Assembly: GCF_019112545.1 (NCBI RefSeq)
Contig: NW_025064926.1
Span: 224,413-288,412 of the forward strand
From: Guyanagaster necrorhizus
Lineage: Eukaryota > Basidiomycota > Agaricomycetes > Agaricales > Physalacriaceae
DNA: 64,000 nucleotides
Reading direction: 5' to 3'
In this document: positions 1 through 11,818 of the stretch, one piece after another
Layout: every line of letters begins with the position of its first letter
Numbering within the stretch: the stretch's first letter is position 1
Position numbers and translations under genes: made by a program
The notes under the pieces: generated by a model
Database searches by the model: none
The model's input: the letters and a program-made list of their open reading frames with translations, nothing else
Told to the model about the DNA's origin: nothing

Positions 1-999
1 CAATAATCTCAAAAAAAACTTGAGAAAAAAATGCTTTTCAAGATGTGTAGTTCATATGTTACTGTAAGCATGAGGTAAATTATATAAAAATAAATGTCAA
101 TCAGAGATATACTGAATTACTCATTCAATATCCACCTTTTTTCCACCTTTTGCTTATTGAATCACAGTTAAAATGCTGATTTTGATAAGTAGAAAATATA
201 CAATATACTATTCATGCTTTTTTGATAGCTTTCTTGATGATTTCTGCCAATTTATTATCTGTTTTCACCACTTCTGCATGAACTTCTAGCAAGATTACTT
301 GTCAGTGCACTTGTCTGAATACATAGCATTGTCTTTTAACAAAAGCAATTTCTCACTGTCTATCACTTTCAGAATTTCAAAGATATGAAGAATTTGGTTA
401 TCTTCTTTTTATAAGGTTAGAAAAATTTGGCATCATGATGAACTTTTTGTGGTTTTGACTCAAGTTTGACATCATCCCACTTCTCATGGATCTTGGAAAA
501 TGGTTTCAACATAAAGAGTTTGAAATATATAGTGAGAGATCTGATAGTTGACCATAAGAATATTATGAATTAAGACTGCATGATATGATAGATAGAAATT
601 ACTGGAAACTCACTAGAGTTAGTGAAGTAGCTATGAAGTTAGAGTTGTGTAATTGGAAAATAGTATTCAAGACTGTATTTGAACAATAAAGAGAGAGAGA
701 AAATAAGCCACCTTTTATTACTTTTACATGTACTATGATGCTTTTTTTCAGCAACTACTATCTCAGAATAGGTGGTGGAAATCATTATAAGAAAACTATA
801 CTGAAAAATCTGCACATCTTTATTCTGATCATGATTCTCTAGGTGTCATGTAAGAGTTGTGAATACTCAGGTTCAGAACATTAATACCAATCAATGGATT
901 AGATATTAAATGATTAATAACTGTCCTGGCTGTCAAAGGTACTGCAGCTTATCAGACATGAGCATGCATTCTAATATCAAGCAAGATACTGCTGCCTCA
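1..999. other. Unassigned AT-rich, CG-free sequence
   Basis: I recognise no protein domain, LTR or RNA gene here on either strand. The stretch is AT-rich and shows the same absence of CG dinucleotides as the transposon block that follows. It lies upstream of the decayed NIF3 copy, but apart from roughly the last 30 bases (near 968-999) I cannot align it by eye to the sequence upstream of the intact NIF3 gene. It may be an older transposon remnant or decayed host sequence. Confidence 0.5.
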
Positions 1000-1430
1000 A
1001 CATCTATTCCTTTTATTAAAACTGTATGCAATATTATAAAAACATTGCTTCTCTTTAGCTGGCAGAAAAATAAGACAATGTAAATGTGTTTTCAATATCT
1101 ATATATCATTAAGATTAGACTATTACTTGGTAGAGTCCTTCATTGAGTCTGAAATAATAAACTAATGTCTGATCAGTGTCACCAAAATTCTTTCACACAA
1201 ACTAAAAGACATCAACTGTATTCTACTTATTATTGAGTATGTTTTTGACTATATCCTGTTCAATTCTCAATGTTTTCTAGCCTCACTTCCTCACTCATTG
1301 AGAGATCTATCACACTCAAGATCTCAGTCATTGTCTTATATCATCTGCTACTATTGAAGCCTTTCTGATCACTTATACTCATGAACATTCTGCAAGTTTC
1401 TCTTCTCTGCTGCATGGTTAAAAGCTGTTA
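1000..1430 (+). pseudogene. Decayed 5' fragment of a NIF3-family gene (direct repeat of 63066-63525)
   Basis: This stretch aligns colinearly with the start of the intact NIF3 gene at 63066 onward, including both sides of introns 1 to 3, so it is a DNA-level duplicate and not a spliced retrocopy. Shared landmarks are the start region (ATCTATTCCTTTT), the exon-1 end (GCAGAAAAATAAGACAATGTAA), the block CTTGGTAGAGTCC, the intron-3 segment TTGTTCAATTCTCAATGTTT and the exon-4 piece ATCACACTCAAG. The ATG has become ACA, and almost every CG of the intact gene reads TG or CA here. Homology fades near 1430, inside exon 4, where minus-strand Gypsy sequence begins. It cannot encode a NIF3 protein. Confidence 0.88.
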
Positions 1431-1489
1431 AAGACATAAATAGAATGATAAATATTATAATCTTGAAGCCAGACACAATAACAGCTAGA

Positions 1490-3330
1490 TGATCCTTTTC
1501 TAGCTTCAGCATCCACAATCTCCTTTACTGATACATCTTCTTTCTCATCCTGTCCAGTCTATATCCAGAACTCTCTCAAACATCACCATATGGTAATCCT
1601 TTAATATACTCTCCACACAAGTCTACAGACTGGTTATAGAGAATTTCTCAGCTTCAGCAACAGGCAGCCAGGTGATATCACTAGATAACCATTCAGCCTG
1701 AAAGAGGCTCTATTCTCTTCTGCTCTTGTAAGCTAGAAAGCAGTTCAATTGCCACTCTATAGCATCATTATTCTCAGTCAGACTAATTGTCATATCAGTA
1801 TGATTAAAAAATAATGTATCATCATTGAGTATATGGATATATAGCAATAAAAAATGAAAGACTGAGTGGACACTATGATGCTTCAGTTCAGGAGATAGAT
1901 CAATCTCAAAGGAGTTATTGCCAAAATATGACAGTAGTTGATAAAGGTCAATGAATTTTAGAGCTAATTTACAGCCCAGATCTTTCAGCAATGTTAAGTT
2001 CTGTGTTGAAATATAGGCCAAGTCATCTGTGGTAAATGGAGAAGGGTGGTAGTGATGATTTGCATTCTGAGTCTGCTTGATATGAGCAGCAAAAACAATG
2101 TGCTTTATCTGTATGACAAATTTGTGAACATGAGGATACACATATCATTCAAAAGAGCAGATCATACAAATGTGCAAGATATCTGCCTATAGTTGACAAA
2201 AAAAGATGCAAATCTCATTGATTCAGAACTTGATGAGTTAATGGTGAACTCAATGCCAGACAAGTATAGCACTCAATCTTTCTGATTAGGAGATATGCAT
2301 GACTGAATCATTTGTGTCACAGTTTAGTTGGTATGTTCTATGAAGCCATCAGTCTGAAGATGCTAAAAGCTTAACATTTTCAAGCTTACACTCATGAGAC
2401 TGTGAAGCAAGATCCAAAATTTATTTGTAAAGAGAACATTATGATTGGAAATGATATGTTCAAGCAATCCATGTAGCTTGAACACATTATTGAATATTAG
2501 TTCAGTCACTTGGGATGTCATATAGTCTGTTCAGCTAAGTATAAAATAGACCATTGATGAAAGAACATCAATTATAACAGTTATAAAGTTAAACACACTA
2601 TCTCTATTAAACAATTCAAGGAAAGAGTTCACAAAGTTAACACCAATCATCTGCCAAGGTTGATTAGATACTTGTAGTGGATTCAGATGATCAAAAAAAC
2701 ATTGATTAGATGACTTTGACTATTTGCAGATCTAGCAAGATAGACAGAAGTCATAAACATCTCTACTAACATTTTTCACTAGCCATGATCACAGAGGTAA
2801 GTCACAGTTTTATCAGCATCCAAGTGTGCCAATAGAAAGTGACCCTCACTGATCACCAGTTTTCTAATCATTCTGCCATTCATTTTAGCTTTCTGAGAGA
2901 TACAAAGCAAGTCTCATCTTTCAGATCACAGGAATAAGATCTCATATTTGAGAGAGAAGTTCTTGAATTTATTTAGAGAAAAGATAATTTCTGATAGCAT
3001 AGGGTCATCACTATTAAAAACATGTATTGCAGTATAGAATTCATTAGAGAGCAACTGAGAGGATAGTAGAGCAACCAGAGATAGATCCAACATCTTGCCA
3101 AGTATAGTGTCACTCAGTATCAGAGTGTGGGACTCAGAGGCTGTAGCTGGATCAGACTGATCATTTGCTCTTATAAGATGAATTTTATTGTCATTAGTAG
3201 GTGATTCAGATGTAACATTCTATTTATCATTGCCATATCACCCATTTTATCATTGTTACTGAGCTCAACAGGACTATAGCCATTTCATAGACCAAGAATA
3301 TGAATCTTTACAGCCATATGTCTTGTGAAT
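1490..3330 (-). pseudogene. G0 integrase with C-terminal domain, broken
   Basis: The minus strand carries, in order, the spacer after the integrase zinc-finger half (CxxC-like region near 2730-2690), the segment resembling 'PWQMIGVNFV..F' with 'FNFITVIIDVLSSM' (about 2650-2560), the 'TDG' region near 2350, and a long open stretch at 1710-2141. The last matches the C-terminal Gypsy integrase domain ('DLAYISTQNLTLLKDLGCKL', 'FGNNSFEIDL', 'VHSVFHFLLL'). Beyond it, near 1640-1700, lies a 'DITWLP'-type tail. Stops and frame changes interrupt it. The assignment rests on family resemblance over several separate blocks. Confidence 0.82.
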
Positions 3331-3399
3331 GCTATGGCTGACTCATTTTTGCAAAGTTTGTGAGACAGATTAGATAAAGAATCATTTGCAGCTGTGATA

Positions 3400-4950
3400 A
3401 CCTATACTGCATTTGCTTCAAGTCCAACTAAAAGAGAAGCAGTCAAGTTCTTGTTGTCTTTTATAAATGGATAATCTTCATCATAGATCAAAAATTCTGA
3501 TGCTATATATATAGTATCAACATCATCATTAGAATATAAGCAGGATAATGCATCACTCAGCATGTTCTCAACTCTAAGCACATAGACTATATCAAAATCA
3601 TAATTGAAGATAAGCTTCATTCAGTGAGCCTGTCAGCCTGACAGATTCTTCTAATGCAAGAGATAGATAAGGTCCTTCTGGTCTGTGTACTATATGAAGT
3701 GGCATTCTAACAGAATATCTCAATAATATCTTATAGTTTCTATGCCTGTAAACATTTCCAGCTCATGTATAACATATTTTTGCTATGTCAGCTTCAACTT
3801 TGCTAAGAAAAAAGCAGCTATGCTTACTGTTCACCAGTCATCTCCTTGGCTCACAACACTTAAAATGCTAGTAGTGCTCATATTTATTATCAGATTGATG
3901 ATAGAAATATCTTTATCATAGTTGAGTGATACTTAATGATGGTCATAGAAAACTTATATATATTTCTTGACTTCATCAAATGCATGCTGATAGATCATAG
4001 TCCAGTGAAAAGGTACAGTATTTCCTGTTCACCTATATAATATTCTTATAGGTATTCACATGTTCACCACATTATCAGCAAAGTATTCCACTGATTCTAA
4101 GAAGGCATGCAAGAGGTTCTGATTAGTTGAAATCTTTCATGTGACTACAGTATTCACCTTTACAGAATCCATTCAAATACTCTTGTAATCTATGATATAG
4201 CCAAGGATAGTGATTTCAGCAGCTAGAACATAACATTTTTTCTCAGATAGATTCAGCCATTCATGATAAAGAATATCAAAAATGATTTTATAGTGATCTA
4301 TATGAGCCTTCAAGGAGTCAGAATATATCATGATATTATTTAAGTAGGCATCAATGAATACCTCTAGATAAGCTGAAAACAGGTGATTCATCAGGATTTA
4401 GCATATAGCTGGTGCATTGCAGTCTCTCTGCTTCATTATCAGACTAACTATATTTCTATTTAGTGTTATTACAGCTGTGTGGAATACATGTTTTAATATA
4501 ACATGAATCTGCTTATATGCTGCCTGCAGATCAAAGATGAAGTATCACTGATGATTTGCCATCTAGTGTAGTATATCATCTATTGTAAATAGTGAGGCTA
4601 TCATCTTAAACATTTATATTTCATTTATGAAGATCAAAGACAGTATAAATCTCAGGCATATTCTTTTATCTATGAGGTTTATAAATATACAATATAGAGA
4701 TTGTGTTCCTTGACATAGTGACCTGCTATCAGCCTATCCTTAAGTAATCAGTTTTCTTCTGTATCCATTGTTGTAGAAGAGGTGACAGAGCATCATAATA
4801 AGTGCTAATGATATATCTTATCCTCATTCTTTAGAGGTATAGAGTGATTAATAGTCTGAAAGGGTGATAGTGGTGATTTGATAGCATCTTCAAATAGTCT
4901 GGCATTCCTAGCATAGTCTATTATTTAACACTAGATCTTAGCTATATGGT
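3400..4950 (-). pseudogene. G0 reverse transcriptase and RNase H, broken
   Basis: The open piece at 4173-4391 is the RT palm and thumb of a Gypsy element ('YLNNIMIYSDSLKAHIDHYK', then 'EKKCYVL...ILGYIID'). The catalytic YLDD box reads YLNN (codons at 4337-4348), so both catalytic aspartates are lost by G-to-A changes. The piece at 3402-3620 matches the end of Gypsy RNase H ('LIFNYDFDIVYVLRVENMLS' followed by 'DALS'). The sequence between is homologous but out of frame. The enzyme would have copied the element's RNA into DNA; this copy cannot. Confidence 0.83.
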
Positions 4951-5512
4951 TTTCAGCAATTTTTATTGTTTAGAATGACAATTCATTAATGTTTTTCTCT
5001 TTAATAAACAGTGGCACCAAACCACCAATATATATGTGTGCTAAATTCAATCTAAATAAAATCTGATATTAAAACAGAAAAGGGGTATGCAGAATGATAT
5101 CATACTGAGACAGATTACAAATGTCAAAATATCATTATCCATCATAGATGTTTTGAACTGTTAATGTTGCTTTTGCCTTAAAATTTATATGAGACTTTAA
5201 GCTCTGTATAGCTAGATGCAAAATGACAGGTTTTTTTAGCACTATCTTCTTGATTTTAAGCTGATCAGCTAATATCATAGATATGAAATCCTCTAATGAT
5301 CTACTATTAAAAAGCACTTGTTCTTTTTGTCTATTTATTTTGACCCTGACTATTATTAGAAAAAAAACAAGATGAGTGAAGTTCTGAAGTGCTTCTGCAT
5401 TTTGCTCTAGATCATTCAAAGTTTCCAGGCTGATAGCACTTAAGGATAGAGCTGAGGATACTATTTCTTTATATCCTATTAATATATTATCTTCTGATGT
5501 CATTTTAAGCAA
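4950..5512 (-). pseudogene. G0 protease/linker region, broken
   Basis: The open stretch at 5135-5512 and its continuation to about 4950 resemble the Gypsy protease-to-RT linker ('LHLAIQSLKSHINFKAKATL', then 'IYDG'; further down a 'LVPLFIKEKNINELSFQT'-like segment). The catalytic DTG-type motif is not clearly visible. The upstream part, including gag, is missing because the G1 LTR starts at 5514. Confidence 0.6.
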
Positions 5513-5513
5513 C

Positions 5514-5976
5514 TGTTAGATCTAAGTGGCATATAATCTGAACATATGATAAACTGATGCTATATTGAGTTCATACAGTCATGTCAGAGTTCATTGAATG
5601 TATTATATAGATGTTGTGCTTCAAGGATGTGGACAAGTTAGGCTTAAGAAAAGATGGTATAGAATAAACTTTAGCTTGAAGCTGAATATCTATAGTAAGA
5701 GCTATGCTACTTATATATTGTTTTGTCCTATGATAAATATAGTTCTAATAATTGTGTGTCTCTATGCTATAGTTCTTGTCACCTCTGGTTGTTGGAGATG
5801 AAATAATAAAGTATTATCTGTTGATGAGATATTTATTGCTGTCTGCAGAACAATAGTGTGAGTTATCTATTGTGGTTGTATAATTATTTCATGCTCATTC
5901 TGTAGGCACCTGTGATTATATAGATGTACTGATAAGATAAGATAAAAGATAAGTGGAAAAATAAAAAATTATAACA
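5514..5976 (-). repeat. 3' LTR of chromovirus G1 (463 bp)
   Basis: On the plus strand it begins TGTTAGATCTAAG and ends TTATAACA, matching the LTRs of G4, G5 and G6 read in reverse. The conserved segment TTTAGCTTGAAGCTG (about 5672-5686) is the complement of the self-priming R segment. The internal side carries a purine-rich tract on the minus strand (AATAAGAGGTAA, next to 5977). No matching 5' LTR or target-site duplication was found, so G1 is truncated at the other end. Confidence 0.85.
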
Positions 5977-6794
5977 TTACCTCTTATTAAGACTATCATT
6001 TCAATGGATTATTCTAGAAAGAGTTAATAGTTCCAAATAGCATCATTAGCATTCATATGATGCTCATTGACCTATTGATTTGACTCTGAACCATATCCTT
6101 TCCAACTGATGAAATAATCAATAGTTATGCATGTACTGTCATTATATGCTCTAATCTTATGCATCTTATAATGAAGAATTTAATTGACTGCATAATATTC
6201 TTTATTGTTGATTAATATGGGTTCTAGTAGTGATGGTTTTTTCCAATTAGAAAAAGTAGAAGCAATATAGAGAATTGAATGAGATTCATTGAAAACAGGA
6301 TGGACACATCAAGCATCTGGTAAGTGGAGATGATAGATAGAGGCATCAACTTTGGTGAGTATTAGAAATAGTCCAGTGTGCTTGTTGGCTAGTTTATGTT
6401 TTAGTCAAGAGAAGTAAAGGTTTGTGATGTTAAGCCAGACTTTATCATTGACTGAGTATTTGCATGCTGAGTGTTGATGCTTATCATATTATGCTTTTAT
6501 AGTGGACATGGTCTTTTCTAATATAGTATGCATTTTATTATAAATAGAAGCCATAAGAGTCATAAAGTTAGAGAATGCAGGGGTTAAGGTGTAATGCTGT
6601 TCAGTTGTAGCCACATGCAGGTGTTAATTATTATTTACAAAGAATGATGTTTTGCCCATTGCTGAGTGTACTCAATTGTTGTGTTGGAATGCTGCTAATG
6701 CAAGTCATTCCATCCAACTGTCCTGTCTATAATTAATGAATATCATCAGACATTTTTTTATCTCTTGATTGATCTGTTCCATCTGTCCATCTGT
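5977..6794 (-). pseudogene. G1 integrase C-terminus and chromodomain, broken
   Basis: The minus strand reads as an integrase tail ('MHTILEKTMSTIKA', 'KVWLNITNLYFS', 'VHPVFNES') followed by a chromodomain ('YFISWKGYGSESN', 'NANDAI'), with stops. It ends with the polypurine tract before the LTR at 5976. The chromodomain of such elements is thought to guide integration to heterochromatin. The left break at 6795 is the S-A insertion, with the same integrase resuming at 8611. Confidence 0.8.
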
Positions 6795-8606
6795 TGACAC
6801 ACTCTCTTCATATTCAGGCATGTAAATTTGTGAAATTTGAGAATACATGGATTATATTCCAGTCCACTAAGCATGCAACTGAAAATAAGGCTAGAGCATA
6901 AAGAAACATAGCCATTATGATGCTAAACTAAAGTCACAATAAGCAGAGTGGATAGCCTAGTGATAGACTAATACCAGAAGGGTTAGACTGCATATGAGGT
7001 TCCAGCATTTAGCTTTAAACATGCTAATATCATTATAAGAAGACATGCTAAAAATAAAAAAAGTATGATCAAAATATAATCAGCAATTCTAATCACATAG
7101 ATCAAGGATGCACATCCATTGATATACTGATGGGACACACCTTAGAATGGAGAACTGAGACCCAAAGAAAGGTATCTGAATAACTAGATGTTAAACAGAG
7201 AAATAAGATAATGATAATAAAGTAATGAATTAAGAAATACTACTAAAGAGTGAACAGTGCATATAATGCTCAGAGACTTGTGCATGTACTTACAGTGCCT
7301 TAGTATGCATAAAATAATGAGAGACTCCACATCATACTGAGGTATGACACATATCCATTAAGTGAATTAATTGATGCATGCTAGACTAGAAGTAGCACAT
7401 ATTGTGAGTCAAACAGAATGTCAGAACACTGAAAAAGAGAACATAATCATTGTAGCTGACTTCAGACATAAGAGATAACTTCAGAGACCTAAAACAGTTC
7501 TCTGATATCAGAATGCCTCACTGAAAAAATAAGAAAGTGAGCAAATCTGCCTATATTAGCTAACCAATGTCAGCTAGATAGAAAACAGCAAGCATAGTCC
7601 TGATCTGAAACAGAATAAGCATGGTGACTGTGACATGCATATGAATAATATGCTGAGAACTCTGAAACAGAGTCTCACATTTTGAAACTACTATATTTAG
7701 TGTATCTTAGTAAATACAGTAGTAAACTATTTAAGTACTGCATTGTAAGAGTAGTAGACAAGTTGCTGACCCCCCACAGTTGTAGTGTATAGAGCACAGA
7801 AAGCCTTGCACTCTAGCTCTAGATTTGTGTTTGTAACTTTAAGCAAGAGAATAAACTTATTATTGATATTATTGAGAGAGATTTGAGAACTAAGTAAGAT
7901 ATAGAAGCTCATAAGGAACTTGAGTCCAAATTGATAAAAGGTTTTAGATTGCACTCTAACCTGAGAATAAGAGAGTGGTGTCTGAAGAGCATCATCTTGA
8001 GTTTTTGAGATATTGGTGATGTGCAGCACTACAGATGACAGAGGTTTAAACTCTCTTGTCTGTTGGATAGTGTTTACTGTGTTTTGTGTCTCTGGATTGC
8101 ATAGGTTTGAATCCTGTGAGTCTACAATCAGTTTGAAAACTTGTATACAGAGATCTGAGCTCTTTGATACTTGTGAACATGTTTGTGATTAGTTTCTGCT
8201 TAGAGTGCTAAGCTTTGAGTTGTGTATTGTGTGTGTTAGGGATTTTAATTTGATCTGAGCTATGCTTTAGACCTTTTGAGAGTTTTGCAGGATTGTTTTG
8301 ATGTATTGTATTGAGCTGTAGTACCTCTTTGCCTTAGACTCAGCAACATTTGTTGCCACCTCTTGTTTTGACAAAACAAAAAGCTTTGAGACTTAGAGAG
8401 ATCTAGGACTGTTGTATATGTACTATTGCTATTTGTGCATAGTAGATTCATTGAAGAAGACAATTAGATTTGCTGTGACTACTTTTATCACATTATAATC
8501 TCCCCATAAACTAAGAGTATTATATGTGTGTGTTAGTGTGAGGGTGATTAATAGATAGTACTCTGCTGTATCTGTTTTCATCTTGCATACACACAGGATC
8601 TCTTCA
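6795..8606 (-). repeat. S-family copy A (about 1.8 kb), probable solo LTR, with 4-bp TSD
   Basis: In sense orientation the repeat starts TGAAGAG and ends GTGTCA, and is flanked by CTGT on both sides in plus-strand terms (6791-6794 and 8607-8610). Removing it rejoins the G1 integrase between 'LQ' and 'TDGQ'. It is homologous over its whole length to S copies B, C and D. The TG...CA ends and a 4-bp duplication fit a solo LTR, but no full element of this family is in the window, so a long non-autonomous element is also possible. No coding sequence is recognisable. Confidence 0.82.
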
Positions 8607-9270
8607 CTGTCTGAAGGTGATAAGCTGTGAAAGCATTGCTTTAGATGTTTAGAAGTCAATACAGATCATCTAAAAATTTAGAGATAGACTATGATTCATG
8701 ATCAGAGATCATGATCTGAGACATTTCATGCTTCATGTATATCTCATCATAGAGGAACTTGGCCCATCCTTCTGAGGTTAACTCTGTGAAACATGTAATA
8801 AGAATGATTGTCTTTGAAAAATAGTTTATAATTATGATGATGGTATCATAGCCATTGTAGTCTGGCAGTCCAGTGATCATGTCTACTGAAATATGGATCT
8901 ATAGTTCTGTTGATACTTCATTGAGATAGAGTGAGGCAATCTAAGCTTCAGTCATCAATTTCATCCATTGACAGGTTTTACATCCTTTGATATACTTCTC
9001 AATGTCCTATTCTAACCTTTGCCACTAGTACTCTTTCAGAACTAGCTCCTTTGTCTTTGCAATGTCTGGATGTTGCACAGTGATGTGATCATGATACATG
9101 GCAATGATCTCTCCTCAGAGAGCATAATCTTATAGAATATAGATCCAGCTATTCTTGAGCATAGTTGACTAATAGTGTGATGCACTAATCCCATAGTCCA
9201 GTTTTCCTTGTGGCACTCTTGATCTACTTATAGATCTCCTCCTCTGTTAGCATTATCATAGTCTGGAAAT
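8607..9270 (-). pseudogene. G1 integrase catalytic part, broken
   Basis: The open part at 8689-8880 reads 'MITGLPDYNGYDTIIIIINY' followed by 'FSKTIILITCFTELTSEGWA', typical of the Gypsy integrase core. The usual DRFSK aspartate position reads N. The segment continues to 8611 toward the 'HLLxxxxNVSMAYHLQ' region before the S-A insertion. The zinc-binding N-terminal part lies at about 8950-9250. Integrase would have joined element ends to the target; this copy is not translatable. Confidence 0.8.
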
Positions 9271-9394
9271 GCTTGGACTTTAGTAATATCATCCTGTCAT
9301 TATCTTTTCCCTCTTTTATCATGATCTGCTTATTGGCTCAGCAGATCTGCCTTCTTGTTTGCCATGCTGGCTTTGTCATCAGAGCAAGTACCTA

Positions 9395-10240
9395 TTGTAT
9401 GAGACTTTGATGCTCTTCTTGGCTCTTTGACATAATGAGAATATCATCAAAGTATATTATAATCTTCTCCATAGCTATGAGGTTCTTGAAAATGTCATTT
9501 ATCATCCATTGAAATGTCACTAGTGAGTTAGTCAGCTCAAAGAATATGATTGTGAGCTCAAAGAGTCTTTGGTTAGTTCAGAATGCTGTCATCTATTCAT
9601 CCTCCTTCTTGATCCTGATGTTATTATATTCCCACCAAATATTGAGTTTGAAATAATATCATGCTCCACATAGCTTGTCCATGAGATCAGATATCAATGG
9701 GAGTGAGTACCAGTTCTTGATCATCATTTTATTGAGCTTCCAATAGTCTTAGACTGGTCAAAGTTTTCTGTCTTTCTTTTTGATAAAGAAGAAAGAAGAT
9801 GCCATGGGGGATTTTGATGATCAGATTTATCCACTAAATAAGTTCTTGTCTAAGAACTTATTGAGCTCCTGCTGCTCTGGCTGGCTAAAGCAGTATACCT
9901 TGCAGTTCAGATTGGCATTAGCATTCAGGATCAATTCAATTGCATGATCCTAAGACTTCAGCTTGGGTAACTCATTGAAGTTCTCCTTGTTGAATGAATT
10001 CTGATAGTCTTGTGCTCACTTATATACTATCTTTTCAAATATCTTAGCCTCTTTCCCTATGTTTTTCTTTACTGCCAGATTACTGGTATGGTGTATGGCT
10101 CAGATGTAGAGTATCTGTTCTATATTGATAGTGAGAATAGTCTCTCCATCTTCCATCTCCTCATCCCAGTGATCCTCTGGGTCTTCATCTCACAGTTTGA
10201 ATAGTGTTTTATAGTAGCAGCAGTGGGCAAAGATAATTTG
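9395..10240 (-). pseudogene. G1 reverse transcriptase, RNase H mostly deleted
   Basis: The RT active-site box reads YFDD (codons at 9443-9454), with the upstream RT segments at 9480-9850 and the protease-RT linker at 9850-10240. Compared with G4, about 680 bp covering the RT thumb and the RNase H core (G4 positions near 27840-28520) are missing at about 9395-9425, where the sequence jumps to the 'ADLLSR'-type end of RNase H. Despite a near-intact YxDD box the gene is dead. Confidence 0.78.
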
Positions 10241-10245
10241 ACTGG

Positions 10246-11818
10246 TGAAGAGGTTTTGCATGGACACAAGATGAAAATGGATACAGCAGAGTGCTATTTA
10301 CTGATCACAATCACACCAACATATACATAACATTTTTTAGTTTGTGACAGGATTATAATATGATAGAGTAGCTATAGCAAGTACAATTGTCTTCTTCAAT
10401 GAATCCACTGTGCATAAATAGCAATAGCACACATATAACAGTCCTAGATCTCTCTAAGTCTCAAAGCTTTTCATTTTATCAAAAAAAGAGGTGGCAATGA
10501 ATGTTGCTGGGTCTTTAGGCAGAGGATACTGTAGCTCAATATAATATGTTGAAACACTTCCATAAAACTCTCAAAAAGGTTCCAAGCACAGCTTAGATCA
10601 ATTCAAAATCTCTAAACACATACTACATGACTCAAAGCTTTACACTCTGAGAAGAAACACTTCACAAGCATATCCACAAGTACCAAAGAGGTTAAACCTC
10701 TGCACACAAGTTTTCAAACTGATCATAGATCCACAGGATTCAAATCTATGTGACCTAGAGACACAAAACATAATAAAACACCATCCAATAGACTCAAAGG
10801 GTTTGAACCTCTGCCAATCTGCAAAAATATCACAAATAACCTCATCTATAGACCAAATAGTTTGAATCTCTGCCACTTGTAATGCTATATATCACAAATA
10901 CCTCAAAAACTCAAAATAGTGCCTCTTAGACACTGCTCTCTCATTTTCAGACTAGAGCACAATTTAAAACCTCTTATCAATTTAAATTCAAGTCTCTTGC
11001 AAGCTTCTGTGCCTTTGCACAGTTCTTAAATCTCTCTCTATAATATCAATAATGGGTATATTCTCTTGCTCAAAGTTATAAACACAATTCCAGAGCTGAA
11101 GTGCAAGGCATTTATGCCTAATACACTGCAACTGTCAGAGGTTAGAAACTTATCTATTACTCTTACAATGTGGTACTTAAATGGGCTACTACTGTACTTA
11201 CTAATACACATCAAATATAATAGTTTCAAAGTGCAGAACTCTATTCCAGAGTCTCTAGCATATTATTCATGCATATGTCACAGTCTGACATGCATATTCT
11301 GCTTTGGGTCAGGCCTGCCTTTTGGTTTTTATGCAACCTGACACTGGTTATCTCTGTTAGTGGCCTGGCCACTGGTCTCTTCACTTTTTTATCTCTCAGA
11401 GGCAATTAATCCATCCACAGAAGTCATTTTAGACTCTTAGGATTATTTCTAGTCATTTCTTTTATCAAATTTTCCCATTTCTTGGTCAATCTCTCTGATA
11501 CTCAGGTTTATCTTATTGTGCACCAATGCTCTGTTCTAGAACATGTCCCTTATCAATTTAATACCTATGCATCATTGATCAATATGATGTGAAGTTGTGC
11601 ACAAAGCTCTGATTATATTTTGATTGTGTGCTCTTTATTTTTAGTGGGTCTTTCTGTACTTGTATTAGCACAATTAATGTCAAGTGCTGGGATCCCATGT
11701 ATAGTATGACCCACTCCTCTAGCTATATTCTTTATTGCATGCATAGTAGACTGTGATACAGTCAATGTATTGTTATAATTTGCAAAATTACATGTCTGGA
11801 CATGCAGCAGGCATGTCA
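10246..11818 (+). repeat. S-family copy B (about 1.57 kb), plus orientation
   Basis: It starts TGAAGAGG at 10246 and ends GCATGTCA at 11818, aligning with S copy D at 50631-52399. About 200 bp seen in D are missing. The left flank is CTGG (10242-10245), the right flank ACAT (11819-11822), so unlike the other S copies it has no target-site duplication. That suggests a deletion or an exchange between copies. It sits directly against the truncated G1. Confidence 0.8.

Larger units (their letters stand above)
1435..5513 (-). mobile_element. G0: degenerate Gypsy retrotransposon body, different lineage from the other Gypsy copies
   Basis: Read on the minus strand, the order is protease (about 5512-4950), reverse transcriptase (4950-3850), RNase H (3850-3400), integrase (3330-2150) and integrase C-terminal region (2150-1490), the Ty3/Gypsy order. 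No gag and neither LTR is present. The high-coordinate end is cut by the G1 LTR at 5514, the low-coordinate end abuts the NIF3 pseudogene. Its proteins are clearly diverged from those of G1, G4, G5, G6 and G7. All frames are interrupted, so it is inactive. Confidence 0.85.
5977..10245 (-). mobile_element. G1: 3' part of a chromovirus (Gypsy with chromodomain), internally deleted
   Basis: Reading 5' to 3' on the minus strand: protease-to-RT linker and RT (10240-9425), a remnant of the RNase H end (9395-9270), integrase (9260-8607), then, after an S-family insertion at 6795-8606, integrase end and chromodomain (6794-5977). It is homologous over its length to G4 and G5. The gag and 5' LTR are missing; the S-B repeat starts at 10246 where G1 sequence stops. 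Every frame contains stops. Confidence 0.83.
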
